DNA of 64,000 nt from an uncultured Aquimarina sp. Its GTDB lineage: Bacteria; Bacteroidota; Bacteroidia; Flavobacteriales; Flavobacteriaceae. The notes below the pieces were generated by a model. That model ran no database searches, was not told the origin of the DNA, and was given only the letters and a program-made list of their open reading frames with translations. Made by a program: the position numbers and the translations under genes. The stretch spans positions 33,919-97,918 of the forward strand of contig CANLMN010000018.1 of assembly GCA_947492105.1 (NCBI GenBank), read 5' to 3'. Position 1 is the stretch's first letter. Every line of letters starts with the position of its first letter. This document shows, piece by piece, positions 35,770 to 45,474 of this stretch.

Positions 35770-35799
35770 CAAATATACTAGGATTATTTTATTTTTCAA
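35770..35799 (-). promoter_or_regulatory. Promoter of the tRNA Lys-Lys-Leu operon
   Basis: On the minus strand TTG (35799-35797), a 19-base spacer and TATATTTG (35777-35770) match the Bacteroidetes consensus perfectly. Confidence 0.75.
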
Positions 35800-35812
35800 G
35801 AAGAAATTACCA

Positions 35813-35820
35813 TAAATTTG
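35813..35820 (+). promoter_or_regulatory. Probable -7 element of aroK
   Basis: TAAATTTG lies 56 bases before the aroK ATG, divergent from the tRNA promoter. No TTG lies at the ideal distance. Confidence 0.35.
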
Positions 35821-35875
35821 TAAAAAAAAATAAATAGGTGCTTTTTGCCTACAATAAAATTAAAAAAACAGTTTT

Positions 35876-36394
35876 ATGAATATAGTGCTAATGGGGTATA
35901 TGGGATGTGGTAAATCGTCTGTTGGTAGGGTTTTAGCAGATGATATGACGAAGGAGTATCTAGATTTGGATGCGTATATAGAGAGAAAAGAAGAAATGAA
36001 GATTTCTGAAATTTTTGAAAAAAAAGGCGAAATCTATTTCAGAAAAAAGGAAGCAGAGCACTTGAAAAGCTGTTTGGAGACACAAAATAATACGATTTTG
36101 TCGCTAGGAGGAGGGACTCCTTGCTTTGGTAATAATGTTGCATTAGTAAAATCTGCAAAAAATAGCGTCAGTATATACCTCAAAACGGGTTTGGAGGTAT
36201 TGGTTGATCGTTTGGTTGTGGAAAAAGCAAAGCGACCGCTAATTGCACATTTAGAAACAAAGGAGTCTTTGGATGATTTTGTGAGAAAGCATCTTTTTGA
36301 ACGATCTTTTTATTACAATCAGGCGGAACATGTCATTACTACTGATTATAAAAATGTGACGCAGGTAGCAGAAGAGATAAAGGAATTGTTCTAG
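35876..36394 (+). CDS. aroK: Shikimate kinase
   Basis: 172 residues. Walker A is LMGYMGCGKSSVG (residues 4-16), followed by DLDAYIERKEEMKISEIFEKKGEIYFRKKE with the shikimate-binding Asp and Arg, SLGGGTPCF, and the lid region KAKRPLI. It phosphorylates shikimate in chorismate synthesis, upstream of the trp pathway also found in this window. It is convergent with the next gene. Confidence 0.95.
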   Translation: MNIVLMGYMGCGKSSVGRVLADDMTKEYLDLDAYIERKEEMKISEIFEKKGEIYFRKKEAEHLKSCLETQNNTILSLGGGTPCFGNNVALVKSAKNSVSIYLKTGLEVLVDRLVVEKAKRPLIAHLETKESLDDFVRKHLFERSFYYNQAEHVITTDYKNVTQVAEEIKELF

Positions 36395-36418
36395 ATAGCT
36401 GTATCTCGAAAAAAAAAG

Positions 36419-36916
36419 TTAATATTCTAGCTGTGCGTAGTCCTTGTCACCAAAATGGACCTCGATATGCTCATGTAATGATGTCGATAATGAGATTCCT
36501 TTAAAATCCGCTTTGATCGGGTATTTTTTGTGATTTCTGTTGACAAGAACAGCAGTTTTGAACCGAGTTAGTGGTACGTCAAGAAAATGTTTTACACCAT
36601 AAATCAAAGAAGTTCCAGAATTAAGTACATCATCAGCCAATACTACAGATTTATTACGATAGGCATCAGGATCTAAGGAAGTGGTTACGGAATTTTGAGG
36701 TGCTTTTTTATTCATTTTGACCTCGCATAGTATGATGTTTAAATCCGAAATGTCCTCTAATATTTTTTGAAGTCGTTGTGCAAAAAGGAATCCATTATCA
36801 GCAATCCCAGCTAGAATAAGTTCGGTTTCATTTACATTGCTTTCGTAGATTTGATAAGCAATACGTCTTATTTTGTGCTTAACCTCATCATGTGTCAGTA
36901 TGGTTGTTGTATTCAT
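36419..36916 (-). CDS. Phosphoribosyltransferase family protein (PyrR-like)
   Basis: 165 residues. The PRPP-binding loop is VVLADDVLNSGTSLIYG (about residues 92-108); the PPi loop region is LAGIADNGFLFAQRL. Length and layout match the type I PRTase family close to PyrR. Whether it binds RNA or salvages a base is not decidable. -7 element TATCTTTG lies near 36944. Confidence 0.88.
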   Translation of the reverse strand: MNTTTILTHDEVKHKIRRIAYQIYESNVNETELILAGIADNGFLFAQRLQKILEDISDLNIILCEVKMNKKAPQNSVTTSLDPDAYRNKSVVLADDVLNSGTSLIYGVKHFLDVPLTRFKTAVLVNRNHKKYPIKADFKGISLSTSLHEHIEVHFGDKDYAQLEY

Positions 36917-37112
36917 TGCTGTATTGTTTTTGTGTCAAAGATATAAAAAGAGTTATTTCAAAGGTGATGTAAAATTAGCTAAAAAACATTGAACGATAGA
37001 GTGCACCCAAAAGATAGTAATACTGGGTTCGTCAATAAGGTTGAGTTGCTCATTTTTTTGTGTGATGTAAGAAGTTTTATCGATGCTTCTTTAGAAAGTG
37101 AGGATAAGTTTT

Positions 37113-37526
37113 TTACTCTTCTTCTTTATGATTCGTATCATTGTTTTGCTCAGAAGGATCTGCTTCTTCAAACCAATCATCAATATCTCGTCGATCTTTT
37201 TTGGTAGGGCGACCTGTGCCTTTTTTGCGATAGTAGTCTTTGGAATATTTTAATAAATCTAATTTTTGCAACGCCTCGGTTGGAGTGATGTCTTTTCTAT
37301 AGATATCAACAAGTTTGGCGCCTAGACGGCTTTGCGGAAGGTCCAAAACTTGTAGTTCATAAGTGATTTGATTTTTACGTACTGAGATTTTATCCAAAGG
37401 ATACACATCTCTCGATGGTTTTACAGAGGTCCCATTTACACGGACGTGTCCTTGTTTGCAGGCATTTGTAGCAATGCTTCGAGTTTTGAAATAACGGATG
37501 CACCAAAGGTATTTATCAATTCGCAT
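37113..37526 (-). CDS. S4-domain RNA-binding protein (Hsp15-like)
   Basis: 137 residues. The S4 domain is at the very start: MRIDKYLWCIRYFKTRSIATNACKQGHVRVNG (residues 1-32), then VKPSRDV. The C-terminus is basic then acidic (KKGTGRPTKKDRRDIDDWFEEADPSEQ). Hsp15 binds stalled 50S subunits with nascent chains; the same role is inferred from family only. It is transcribed with the phosphoribosyltransferase on the minus strand but from its own region. Confidence 0.9.
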   Translation of the reverse strand: MRIDKYLWCIRYFKTRSIATNACKQGHVRVNGTSVKPSRDVYPLDKISVRKNQITYELQVLDLPQSRLGAKLVDIYRKDITPTEALQKLDLLKYSKDYYRKKGTGRPTKKDRRDIDDWFEEADPSEQNNDTNHKEEE

Positions 37527-37610
37527 GAGAGTAAATGACTAAATGAGTTGTAAATCTAATGCTGTAAAAGTACGAGAAAATTGTATCTTGCCGGCTCAAA
37601 AAAATATAGA

Positions 37611-38552
37611 ATGCGGATAAATAAATTTATAGGAATATTAGGAATTATGTTATTGGCCTTTGGAGCTTGTAATAACGATGATGATAATATAGAGATTCAA
37701 GAGCCTCCGACTGTTGCGGAAGTGCGTGAAAGGGATGATGCTAGTTTGACGGAGTTTTTAAGTACACATTATTATGAAATAGAGCGTCGTACTGTCTCTG
37801 GACAGGAAGGAGAGATTATTGTGTTTAAAGCTTGGAATGATACTATAGGAAAACAAAGATTAATCGATTTGCCTTCTGATCTTTTGGAAAAAAGAGTAGC
37901 AAATTTTGCAGGATTAGAGCATAATTATTTTGTATTGAAGTTGCGTGAAGGAAATGGAGCTATCAAAGCTTCTAATGTTGATTTAATAGCTGTGAATTAC
38001 GTAGGGATGTTTGAAGATCAAATTTTGTTTGACGATAAACGGGGTGCGCCAATAGTGTTAGACTTAGCAGGTACTGTTCAAGGGTTTTCTTTGGGATTAG
38101 AAGGTTTTGCAGGCACGTCTACCGAGCCATCTTTAGAGGATGGTTTTCCTAGTTATGGAACTGATTATGGATTGGGAGCTATATTTTTGCCAAGCGCTCT
38201 TGGGTATTATAACAATGTAAGACCGGAGGGAGGGCGTTTTATAAGTAGGGATTATGCACCACTAATTTTTTCTTTCCAAGTTCTAGATGTTCAGATTGCA
38301 GATCATGATAATGACGGGATACCTTCTAGGGATGAGGATATTGATAAAGATGGTTCTCCTAGAAATGATGATACAGATGGAGATCGTATTCCTGATTTCA
38401 ATGATTCAGATGACGATAATGATTTAGTGTTGACAATAGATGAAATCATTCGTAATGATACGAATGGAGATGGTGAAATTGATTTTGATGATCAATTGGA
38501 ATTTCCTGATACTGATGCTGATGGAGTTCCGGATTATCTAGATAAAGAGTAG
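37611..38552 (+). CDS. FKBP-type peptidyl-prolyl isomerase lipoprotein with acidic calcium-binding-like tail
   Basis: I start at the ATG at 37611 (MRINKFIGILGIMLLAFGAC), which gives a lipobox Cys at residue 20; the earlier in-frame ATG at 37581 would only add ten polar residues. The FKBP fold is seen at about residues 110-230 (VNYVGMFEDQILFDD, QGFSLGLEGF). The last 75 residues are aspartate-rich with DNDGIPSRDEDIDKDG- and DTDGDRIPDFNDSDDD-type repeats, as in thrombospondin type 3 repeats. It is likely periplasmic or surface-attached. It resembles the GldI branch but the acidic tail differs. Confidence 0.85.
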   Translation: MRINKFIGILGIMLLAFGACNNDDDNIEIQEPPTVAEVRERDDASLTEFLSTHYYEIERRTVSGQEGEIIVFKAWNDTIGKQRLIDLPSDLLEKRVANFAGLEHNYFVLKLREGNGAIKASNVDLIAVNYVGMFEDQILFDDKRGAPIVLDLAGTVQGFSLGLEGFAGTSTEPSLEDGFPSYGTDYGLGAIFLPSALGYYNNVRPEGGRFISRDYAPLIFSFQVLDVQIADHDNDGIPSRDEDIDKDGSPRNDDTDGDRIPDFNDSDDDNDLVLTIDEIIRNDTNGDGEIDFDDQLEFPDTDADGVPDYLDKE

Positions 38553-38609
38553 AGAGAAAATCTAAGAGTATATTTATGTCAAATGTTATTTGATGTAAAG
38601 TATAGTGTA

Positions 38610-38651
38610 TAAATCCGCTAGTTTTTGCGAAAAGACTAACGGATTTTTTTT
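38610..38651 (+). terminator. Terminator after the FKBP lipoprotein gene
   Basis: AAATCCGCTAGTTTTT pairs imperfectly with AAAAGACTAACGGATT and is followed by eight T. Confidence 0.75.
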
Positions 38652-38682
38652 ATTTACTTGTGTGGGTTATGTCAGTTTATGT

Positions 38683-38945
38683 AGATAAATTCGAATTAAT
38701 GACACTGTTATTTTTTGATGGAAAAAGAACAAGTCGATATATGCGACATTATATGGCTAATTTGATATTATAAGGATAGTAAGGTTGGGAGTAAAAGATA
38801 ATCGAGTTTTGATAATATCATCTAAAATGGAATGATAAACTATAGTAATGCTATTTAAAAAAAATAATTACTGGCTATGAATTAATTGCTTTTTCTACTA
38901 TTTTTTCACTGTAAAATTTAACTGTAGCTGCGACTATGCCTGAAT
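38683..38945. repeat. Degenerate repeat families B and C
   Basis: 38683-38775 is a B-type unit (AATTCGAATTAATGACACTG, then AACAAGTCGATATATGCGAC, ATTATATGGCTAATTTG). 38856-38945 is a reversed C unit (GCTTTTTCTACTATTTTTTC). They directly precede a full family A copy. No gene lies in 38553-39253. Confidence 0.55.
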
Positions 38946-38962
38946 TTTATAGTTAGGATGTT

Positions 38963-39125
38963 ATACGATTTATCCTTTGAATTTACTGGGATAAAATTTT
39001 CTTTTTTCGCCTCAGCTTCAGCATAAAAATAAAGTATAACTACGGCTATGCTTGATGTTTCTGCTGAAGCTGAAACAAAAAAATCTTAATTTTTCTTTCC
39101 GGTAAATTCAAGCAACAAATGGTAT
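38963..39125 (-). repeat. Palindromic MITE-like repeat, family A (163 bp, inverted)
   Basis: The reverse complement matches the copy at 20247-20409 over its full length. Arms TTGAATTTACTGGGA and CCGGTAAATTCAA and both inner arms are intact. Confidence 0.78.
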
Positions 39126-39187
39126 TAAAACTCAAGATACGTTCTATGATAGAAAAAGAAATGTACATCAAATGAGTAAGTACAATT

Positions 39188-39224
39188 AAAAAAGTCTTTC
39201 AACTTTTGGTTGAAAGACTTTTTT
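39188..39224. terminator. Bidirectional terminator after the transketolase genes
   Basis: AAAAAAGTCTTTCAAC and GTTGAAAGACTTTTTT form a 16-bp stem with a five-base loop. Confidence 0.85.
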
Positions 39225-39253
39225 ATAAAGTATACACTATGAATTACCAGTGC

Positions 39254-40204
39254 TTATTTTCTTGAAATTACTTTTTCAGAGGCTTTTACGATTGCAGCAG
39301 CATTAAGGCCGTATTTTTCCATTAACTGTGCTGGAGTACCACTTTCTCCAAAAGTATCGTTTGTAGCGATAAATTCTTGAGGAGTAGGTGTGTTGGTTGC
39401 AAGTACACGAGCAACACTTTCTCCTAATCCGCCTAAATAGTTATGTTCTTCGGCAGTGACAACGCAGCCCGTTTTTGCAACGGATTTGAGAATAGCTTCG
39501 TTATCCAAAGGTTTTATGGTGTGAATGTTTATAACTTCAGCGCTAATACCTTTTTCTTTAAGTTGTTCAGCAGCAATCAAAGCTTCCCAAACTAGATGTC
39601 CAGTTGCCAAAATTGTTACATCTGTACCTTCTTCGAGCATGAGAGCTTTTCCAATTTCAAATTTTTGATCCTCTGGGGTAAAATTTGAAATTACAGGACG
39701 ACCAAAACGTAAGTATACTGGACCTACATATTCTGCAATTGCAATGGTAGCAGCTTTGGTTTGATTATAATCACATGGATTGATTACAACCATTTCTGGG
39801 AGCATTTTCATTAATCCAATATCTTCTAGGATTTGATGCGTAGCACCATCTTCTCCTAGAGTAAGCCCTGCGTGAGAAGCGCATATTTTTACATTTTTGT
39901 TGCTATATGCAATGGATTGTCTGATTTGATCATAGACTCTTCCTGTAGAGAAGTTAGCAAAAGTACCTGTAAAAGGAATTTTGCCTCCTATGGTAAGCCC
40001 AGCAGCGATCCCCATCATATTTGCTTCGGCTATACCAATTTGAAAAAACCTCTCAGGATTTTCTTTGATAAATTCTTGCATTTTTAGTGATCCGATAAGA
40101 TCAGCACACAATGCAACAACATTAGGATTAGTTCTTCCAAGTTCAGCGAGTCCTGCTCCAAAACCTGAACGCGTATCTTTACTGCCTGTATTTGTATATT
40201 TCAT
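39254..40204 (-). CDS. tktB: Transketolase, C-terminal subunit
   Basis: 316 residues covering the pyrimidine-binding and C-terminal domains: AEANMMGIAAGLTIGGKIPFTGTFANF, KICASHAGLTLGEDGATHQ and TAEEHNYLGGLGESVA. The split form of transketolase (two genes) is common in Bacteroidetes. It works with the product of the next gene upstream in the non-oxidative pentose phosphate pathway, linking to rpe at 4.6 kb. Confidence 0.93.
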   Translation of the reverse strand: MKYTNTGSKDTRSGFGAGLAELGRTNPNVVALCADLIGSLKMQEFIKENPERFFQIGIAEANMMGIAAGLTIGGKIPFTGTFANFSTGRVYDQIRQSIAYSNKNVKICASHAGLTLGEDGATHQILEDIGLMKMLPEMVVINPCDYNQTKAATIAIAEYVGPVYLRFGRPVISNFTPEDQKFEIGKALMLEEGTDVTILATGHLVWEALIAAEQLKEKGISAEVINIHTIKPLDNEAILKSVAKTGCVVTAEEHNYLGGLGESVARVLATNTPTPQEFIATNDTFGESGTPAQLMEKYGLNAAAIVKASEKVISRK

Positions 40205-40298
40205 TATTTTACTACTTTAATGTTGTTTCGGTCTTCATTTGTTTTAGTAATGACGACAGAAAAAAATATTAGCACCTCTTCTTTTGTTGGAGAGATTG

Positions 40299-41144
40299 TT
40301 AATAATCCCCTAATGTTTCTTCATTTTGAGCTAATGCTGTGGCTAGTTGCTCATCATTAGGAGCTTTGCCATGCCATGCATGCGTGTGCATCATAAAATC
40401 TACTCCATGCCCCATAACGGTATAAAGTAAGATGCAGACAGGTTTCCCTTTTCCGGTTTTCGTTTTAGCTTCTTGAAGACCATCTATCACGGCAGTGATG
40501 TTGTTTCCTTCTTTTATTTCCATAACGTCCCATCCAAAAGCCTCAAATTTTGCTTTGAGATCACCCATGGCTAGTACGTCATCTGTAGATCCATCTATTT
40601 GCTGACCGTTAAGATCTATCGTGGCAATAAGGTTGTCTACTTTTTTACCAGCAGCGTACATAATAGCTTCCCAGTTCTGTCCTTCTTGCAATTCACCGTC
40701 TCCATGTAATGTATAGACAAGGTTAGTATCGTTGTTCAATTTTTTTGCTTGCGCAGCTCCAAGTGCTACGGACATTCCTTGTCCTAGGGAACCAGACGCA
40801 ATGCGTATCCCTGGTAATCCATCATGGGTAGTTGGGTGTCCTTGTAGGCGAGAGTTGATCAAACGAAATGTGTTTAATTCTTCTACTGGAAAATATCCTG
40901 TTCGGGCAAGAACGCTATAAAGAACTGGGGAGATATGACCATTGGAAAGAAAGAATAAATCTTCATTCATCCCGTCCATATCAAAACCTTCTTTACGTTC
41001 CATGACCTCTTGGTATAGTGCTACAAGAAATTCTGCACATCCTAGTGAGCCTCCAGGGTGTCCCGAATTCACTTTGTGTACTTGACGTAGGATATCTCTA
41101 CGCACTTGCGTAACGAAATCTTTTAATTGTTTTGTTTTTGGCAT
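40299..41144 (-). CDS. tktA: Transketolase, N-terminal (thiamine diphosphate-binding) subunit
   Basis: 281 residues: NSGHPGGSLGCAEFLVALY at the start, SLGQGMSVALGAAQA and the thiamine diphosphate motif HGDGELQEGQNWEAIMYAAGKKVDNLIATIDLN. It ends in GKAPNDEQLATAL, where single-chain transketolase would continue. A 94-base gap separates it from tktB. Confidence 0.94.
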   Translation of the reverse strand: MPKTKQLKDFVTQVRRDILRQVHKVNSGHPGGSLGCAEFLVALYQEVMERKEGFDMDGMNEDLFFLSNGHISPVLYSVLARTGYFPVEELNTFRLINSRLQGHPTTHDGLPGIRIASGSLGQGMSVALGAAQAKKLNNDTNLVYTLHGDGELQEGQNWEAIMYAAGKKVDNLIATIDLNGQQIDGSTDDVLAMGDLKAKFEAFGWDVMEIKEGNNITAVIDGLQEAKTKTGKGKPVCILLYTVMGHGVDFMMHTHAWHGKAPNDEQLATALAQNEETLGDY

Positions 41145-41174
41145 TGCGACGCTAATTTCGTGTTAAATAGATGC

Positions 41175-41204
41175 CAAAAATACAAGTTTTAGTTCCCGTA
41201 GCAA
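41175..41204 (-). promoter_or_regulatory. Promoter of the transketolase operon
   Basis: On the minus strand TTG (41204-41202), 19 bases and TATTTTTG (41182-41175), about 30 bases before the tktA ATG. Confidence 0.65.
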
Positions 41205-41501
41205 AATAAAGAAGCAGCCTTTTACTAAAAATATTTTCTGCTTCATAGAATCTCTAAATAATGCTGGAGATAGTTAGGAATTATTTAAGAATATGATTGG
41301 GTTTTCTTTCTTTTAACTAGTTTGGCAAAAAAACATTTAGTATTTCTAGATAGCTCTTTTTGTTAGAAAAAATCACCCAACCTAGGCTATTTATAGTTTC
41401 AAGTTACTGGAAGATGACTAGATATTTTTTTATAGAATGAGTAAAACGAAAGGGTAGCGAGCACGATCATTTCCTTTTGTTTGGGAATCTAAAGTTAAAT
41501 A

Positions 41502-41651
41502 ATACCATGTATCCTTTGGATTTACTGGGATAAAATGTTCTTTTTTCGCCTCAGCTTTAGTATAAAGATAAACTGTTAAGGCTATGCAATAGAATCACGA
41601 TGTTCTTACATACAAAAAAAGAACAGTTTGATTAACAAAAATTCATACACC
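41502..41651. repeat. Chimeric repeat: family A half plus family B
   Basis: It begins ATACCATGTATCCTTTGG with TTTACTGGGATAAAATG, then switches at CAGCTTTAGTATAAAGATAA to B sequence (AAGGCTATGCAATAGAATCA, AGAACAGTTTGATTAACA). Same junction type as 13729-13880. Confidence 0.6.
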
Positions 41652-41744
41652 CCAATTGAATACAACCGGTATCATGCTATTACGAAGTCGCTGCACACCC
41701 TCACTTATATCATATCATTTACAAACGGTCTTAGAGCATCATTT

Positions 41745-41908
41745 ACATCATTTGTTGTTTGAATTTACTGGAAAGAAAAATTAAGATTTTTTTATTTCAA
41801 CTTCAGCATAAACATTAAGCATAGCCTGAGCTAAGATTTAATTTTTTAGCGAAAAAATAGTAGAAAAAGAACCGAATTATCAGCCTGTAATTATTTTTTA
41901 AATGGTAT
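41745..41908. repeat. Chimeric repeat: family A half plus family C
   Basis: It begins ACATCATTTGTTGTTTGAAT like family A, then changes after GCATAGCCTGAGC into C sequence (TTTTTTAGCGAAAAAATAGT, AAAGAACCGAATTATCAGCC) and ends AAATGGTAT. A B-type fragment follows at 41935-41985. The whole of 41145-42344 carries no gene. Confidence 0.6.
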
Positions 41909-42344
41909 TAGCTATGGAATATATGGACAAGGCATTTGGGTAGAAAAAGAACAAGTCGATATGCGACATTATATGGCTAATTGGGTGTTGGAATGTAAGA
42001 ATAGAATACAATGATAGCTAATAAGCAAGCTATGAGTGGATACTGAATCTTTGAGGGGATTTATAAGAAATTCATCAGGACGAAATGGAAAAAAATCATT
42101 CGTGATGATTATGAGCTCTGGTAATTGCGGAATTGCGTTGGATATAGTTTTTGATCAATTTATGAAGTCTATAAATTGATTAAAAATCATTTTGAGTCAT
42201 TGTAAGGAATTTTCTATTTTTTTAAAATGAATGAAATTTGACCTAGGGGTATTACCTTTCTTGTTCATAGCACTACTGCTATAGATTTCAAAAAGGATTT
42301 TAAATGGTCAAATTTCATTTCATTTTACGCTAAAAACAATTGTG

Positions 42345-44882
42345 TTACTTATTGTATCGTATAATTTTACTTACAAACGATTGTTTTTGACTATTGGTAA
42401 ACTGTATTAGATATTGCCCGTGAGTAAGCGAGGTAATATCTAATATGGTATTGTTAGAAATGCTAGTTTGCAACGCTTTTTTACCTTGTAGTGTAAAAAC
42501 TGTTACATCATAGCTTTCTAAATTGTCTTTTGAGAAAGAAATATTTAATAATCCGTTGGAGGGGTTGGGGTATATTTGAATACCTATTTTTTTGAGGTCA
42601 TTTGAGTTTTGATTCGATAGTGTTCCACTTTTGGTTTGGTAATAGTGTAATGCATTGATAGCATAAACTGTAGGTGCATTCCAGTTAATGGTTACTTCAT
42701 TAGAAGCATAGGAGCATTGCTTGTCTACATACGAAGAGGCAGGATAGATGCTCGGATAAGAATTATTTGGACAATTTGCTCTGTCTTGTTGTCCTGGATT
42801 TGGTCCTCCAGCAACCATCCCAGGTACGGGTGCTTGGATGCCATCTGCTTCTGAGGGTCTATGATGAGAGTCGGTTACCGTTCTGTCTCCATATCCAGTA
42901 ATGTAACAATATCCTGTTCCATTACGACCCAATAGATAATCCATTGCTGTATAGGCTGCACTTAAGTAAGAATTGTCTTTTGTTGCCTCATAAGCACGAA
43001 TCAAGATCATTACTTGATTTCCTGCAACGCCATTACTTCCCCAAACATAATTTTCATTTTTTGAAGACATTGCGATATTCATAGGGGAGGTTTCTATAGC
43101 GATTTTTAAAGTATCTGCTGAAGCAATCAGTGTGTTTTTTGCTGCAGCGGTATTAAACCCAGAGAGATTACTCTCATGATGCGCAATAGAGATTAAAGCT
43201 AATGGGCTAACATATTGCCATGCAGGAATGCCTCCAGAAATTAAAGCAGCGTCAATGTCATTGCTATAGGTAGTTTCTTGAGTAGTGATAAATAATTCTG
43301 TAGCTGCCCATTGGAATTCGTCATCTACATCGGAATCTTGGTATTGTCCTGTAGCAAAACCTGGGGTTTGTGTATAGAAAACTGTAGGATTTGCTTTTGC
43401 CCAAGCATAGGCGTCTTTTGCAGCTTGTAGTAATTGCGCGCTGTATCCAGGTTTTTCTGTTTGAAAATTTGCAAAGATTCTAGAAGCTACCGCTGCCACT
43501 GCAGCTAAATTGAGGGCAGCAGAAGTAGATTTTTCTACTACAAATCTCTCTAAATTATAATCCTTTGGCATGATAGCACCACTAAATCTTTTTGCAGTTA
43601 ATTTGTGATAAACTCCACCGTCATGTGGGTCTTGCATGGTCAACATCCAGTCTAGATTCCATATAATCTCGTCCAAGATATCTGGTAAGTTGTTTCCTTG
43701 CTCTGGAATCTCGAAGGCTTGTTCGTCATAATAATCAGCATAATGTTCATAAGCCGCCAAGAGTGTATATGTACTTATACCACTATTGACAATATATTTG
43801 TTATAATCTCCGGCATCGTACCAACCTTTTGGAGATGAAATTTTACTTCCTGTTGGTCGGCCTGGTGAGGCGGCAGATGAATGTACCGTAATGTTGTTAT
43901 CTGGATGTCCAGCTGCTCGCGCATAAGCTCCTCCAAGAGCAGGTGTTACTGGAGAAGAAGCACGATTGAAATAGTAGTACTTAAATGTTGCTTTGCTCAA
44001 ATCTTTATAACCATCATCACTTATTTTGAAATTGACAGTTTGATTATTCGAAGTAAATGTGTAAGTACCAATGTCGTCAATTGAGGAAATATCTACTGTT
44101 GCAGCATATGCATTTGCATCAAACCATAAGCTAGAGTTTTGTGATGTTCCTGACAGTACCGTAGTACCACTTGAATTTTTTACAGTATATGATTTTCCTG
44201 CAAAAGGAATGGTGTTGACTAAACTAATGTATTTTTTTCTTCCTTTGAAATAGGAAATTTGATTGTATCGAATCTCAAAAACCTCTGGGATATTAAGCGG
44301 TTCTACAGGACTACCAACAGAAATCCAATCGATGTCGACCGTGCCGTTAAACTTTCCAAAAGGGGAATTGCTATCTCCTGAGTCAATTAAAAATAACAAT
44401 TCTTCTATATTTTTACTATCAACTACACATTTGTTGATTCCGGATTGTCCACCATTCTGACAAGGCTCCGAAAATCCACCATCTCTAAATCTATCTAAGT
44501 AAAGGAATTCATGGATTTTATATTGAGTAGTCAAATTCAATGAAGCCGGATTCTGGTTGGTGATAAAGTCGTTGTTGTCAACCAGGTCAAGTCGTAGTGT
44601 TACATTTTTGCTAGCTCTTGCTTTGATGAAAATTCTAGGGGCATCAGAGAAATCTATCGTAGATGTACCTCCAGAAGATAGAACTGTGTATTTTACAGCA
44701 GAGTAATTTCCTGCGCTACCATTTCCAGTGATCGTAAAAATTCCAGCATTAACATTGGAGGATAGTCCCGTCGTTTCACTGATATTACCATTGTCCGATT
44801 CAAAGTTGTCCTGATAAATAATTTGTGCGACCCCAGTATAGGTTAAAAAGAGGAGTAGAAGAAAAGTGTATGTGTTTTTCAT
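42345..44882 (-). CDS. Glycoside hydrolase family 9 cellulase with type IX sorting tail
   Basis: 845 residues. Signal peptide MKNTYTFLLLLFLTYTGVAQ; residues of about 21-195 form a beta-rich CBM-like domain (IYQDNFESDNGN... VDIDWISVGSP). A CelD_N Ig-like domain follows (EIRYNQISYFKGRKKYISL), then the (alpha/alpha)6 GH9 domain from GGAYARAAGHP. The Asp pair is in KGWYDAGDYNKY; HHRPSEADG is the GH9 signature and the acid Glu is in YASNEVTINWNAP near residue 730. The last 80 residues (IYPNPSNGLLNISF...) are a type A sorting domain, so the enzyme is exported by the type IX system. It likely hydrolyses beta-1,4-glucan. Confidence 0.92.
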   Translation of the reverse strand: MKNTYTFLLLLFLTYTGVAQIIYQDNFESDNGNISETTGLSSNVNAGIFTITGNGSAGNYSAVKYTVLSSGGTSTIDFSDAPRIFIKARASKNVTLRLDLVDNNDFITNQNPASLNLTTQYKIHEFLYLDRFRDGGFSEPCQNGGQSGINKCVVDSKNIEELLFLIDSGDSNSPFGKFNGTVDIDWISVGSPVEPLNIPEVFEIRYNQISYFKGRKKYISLVNTIPFAGKSYTVKNSSGTTVLSGTSQNSSLWFDANAYAATVDISSIDDIGTYTFTSNNQTVNFKISDDGYKDLSKATFKYYYFNRASSPVTPALGGAYARAAGHPDNNITVHSSAASPGRPTGSKISSPKGWYDAGDYNKYIVNSGISTYTLLAAYEHYADYYDEQAFEIPEQGNNLPDILDEIIWNLDWMLTMQDPHDGGVYHKLTAKRFSGAIMPKDYNLERFVVEKSTSAALNLAAVAAVASRIFANFQTEKPGYSAQLLQAAKDAYAWAKANPTVFYTQTPGFATGQYQDSDVDDEFQWAATELFITTQETTYSNDIDAALISGGIPAWQYVSPLALISIAHHESNLSGFNTAAAKNTLIASADTLKIAIETSPMNIAMSSKNENYVWGSNGVAGNQVMILIRAYEATKDNSYLSAAYTAMDYLLGRNGTGYCYITGYGDRTVTDSHHRPSEADGIQAPVPGMVAGGPNPGQQDRANCPNNSYPSIYPASSYVDKQCSYASNEVTINWNAPTVYAINALHYYQTKSGTLSNQNSNDLKKIGIQIYPNPSNGLLNISFSKDNLESYDVTVFTLQGKKALQTSISNNTILDITSLTHGQYLIQFTNSQKQSFVSKIIRYNK

Positions 44883-44897
44883 GAGAACTATTTTTTA

Positions 44898-44905
44898 CAA
44901 AACTA
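44898..44905 (-). promoter_or_regulatory. Probable -7 element of the GH9 gene
   Basis: TAGTTTTG on the minus strand, 15 bases before the ATG. No TTG lies at the ideal distance. Confidence 0.35.
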
Positions 44906-45360
44906 CAAACTTATGAGTTTTTATTTTCGTAAATCTTTTATTTAATTTGAATGTATAGATTGTATTAAGGTGGTTAATGCTGTGGTTGATGGCTTTTGGG
45001 AATTATTTATGATGTTTTAATAAAATGTTAACCACCTCTATATTGTTTTTTTACTTTGAAGAAATAGGATATTAGCTTACTTTTTGTTGAGGAACGCAAG
45101 AGCTTACGTTTTGATGAGATGATTTGATGAGATGCATAACTCAGAATAGCTTTGGTACTATTTTGTTTCGCTCACTTTTTACTATGTTATTGTAGGGAGG
45201 TATTCTTGGTTAGTTGTTGTTTTTTTTACTTTTTCTAAAAAAAAAGGAAGTATTGATAGTATAGGTGCTACAGTTTGTATTTGTTTTCAAAATGAACGAA
45301 AAAGGAGGAAGGTGTAGCGTTAGAGCGTACGAGAGATGTAGTGGGGTTTTATACTAAATC

Positions 45361-45408
45361 AAAAACCTATAGCAATGGAAAAGGCTCATTGGACTATAGG
45401 TTTTTGTG
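45361..45408. terminator. Hairpin terminator between the GH9 and beta-helix genes
   Basis: AAAAACCTATAG (45361-45372) pairs with CTATAGGTTTTT (45394-45405); a nested CAATG/CATTG stem closes the loop. It lies just after the stop of the beta-helix gene. The rest of 44883-45474 shows no gene. Confidence 0.65.
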
Positions 45409-45474
45409 TAAAGAATATCAACGTATTTTAGGTTACGCTTATTTGCATACCAAAAAATTACGTAATGTTATTAA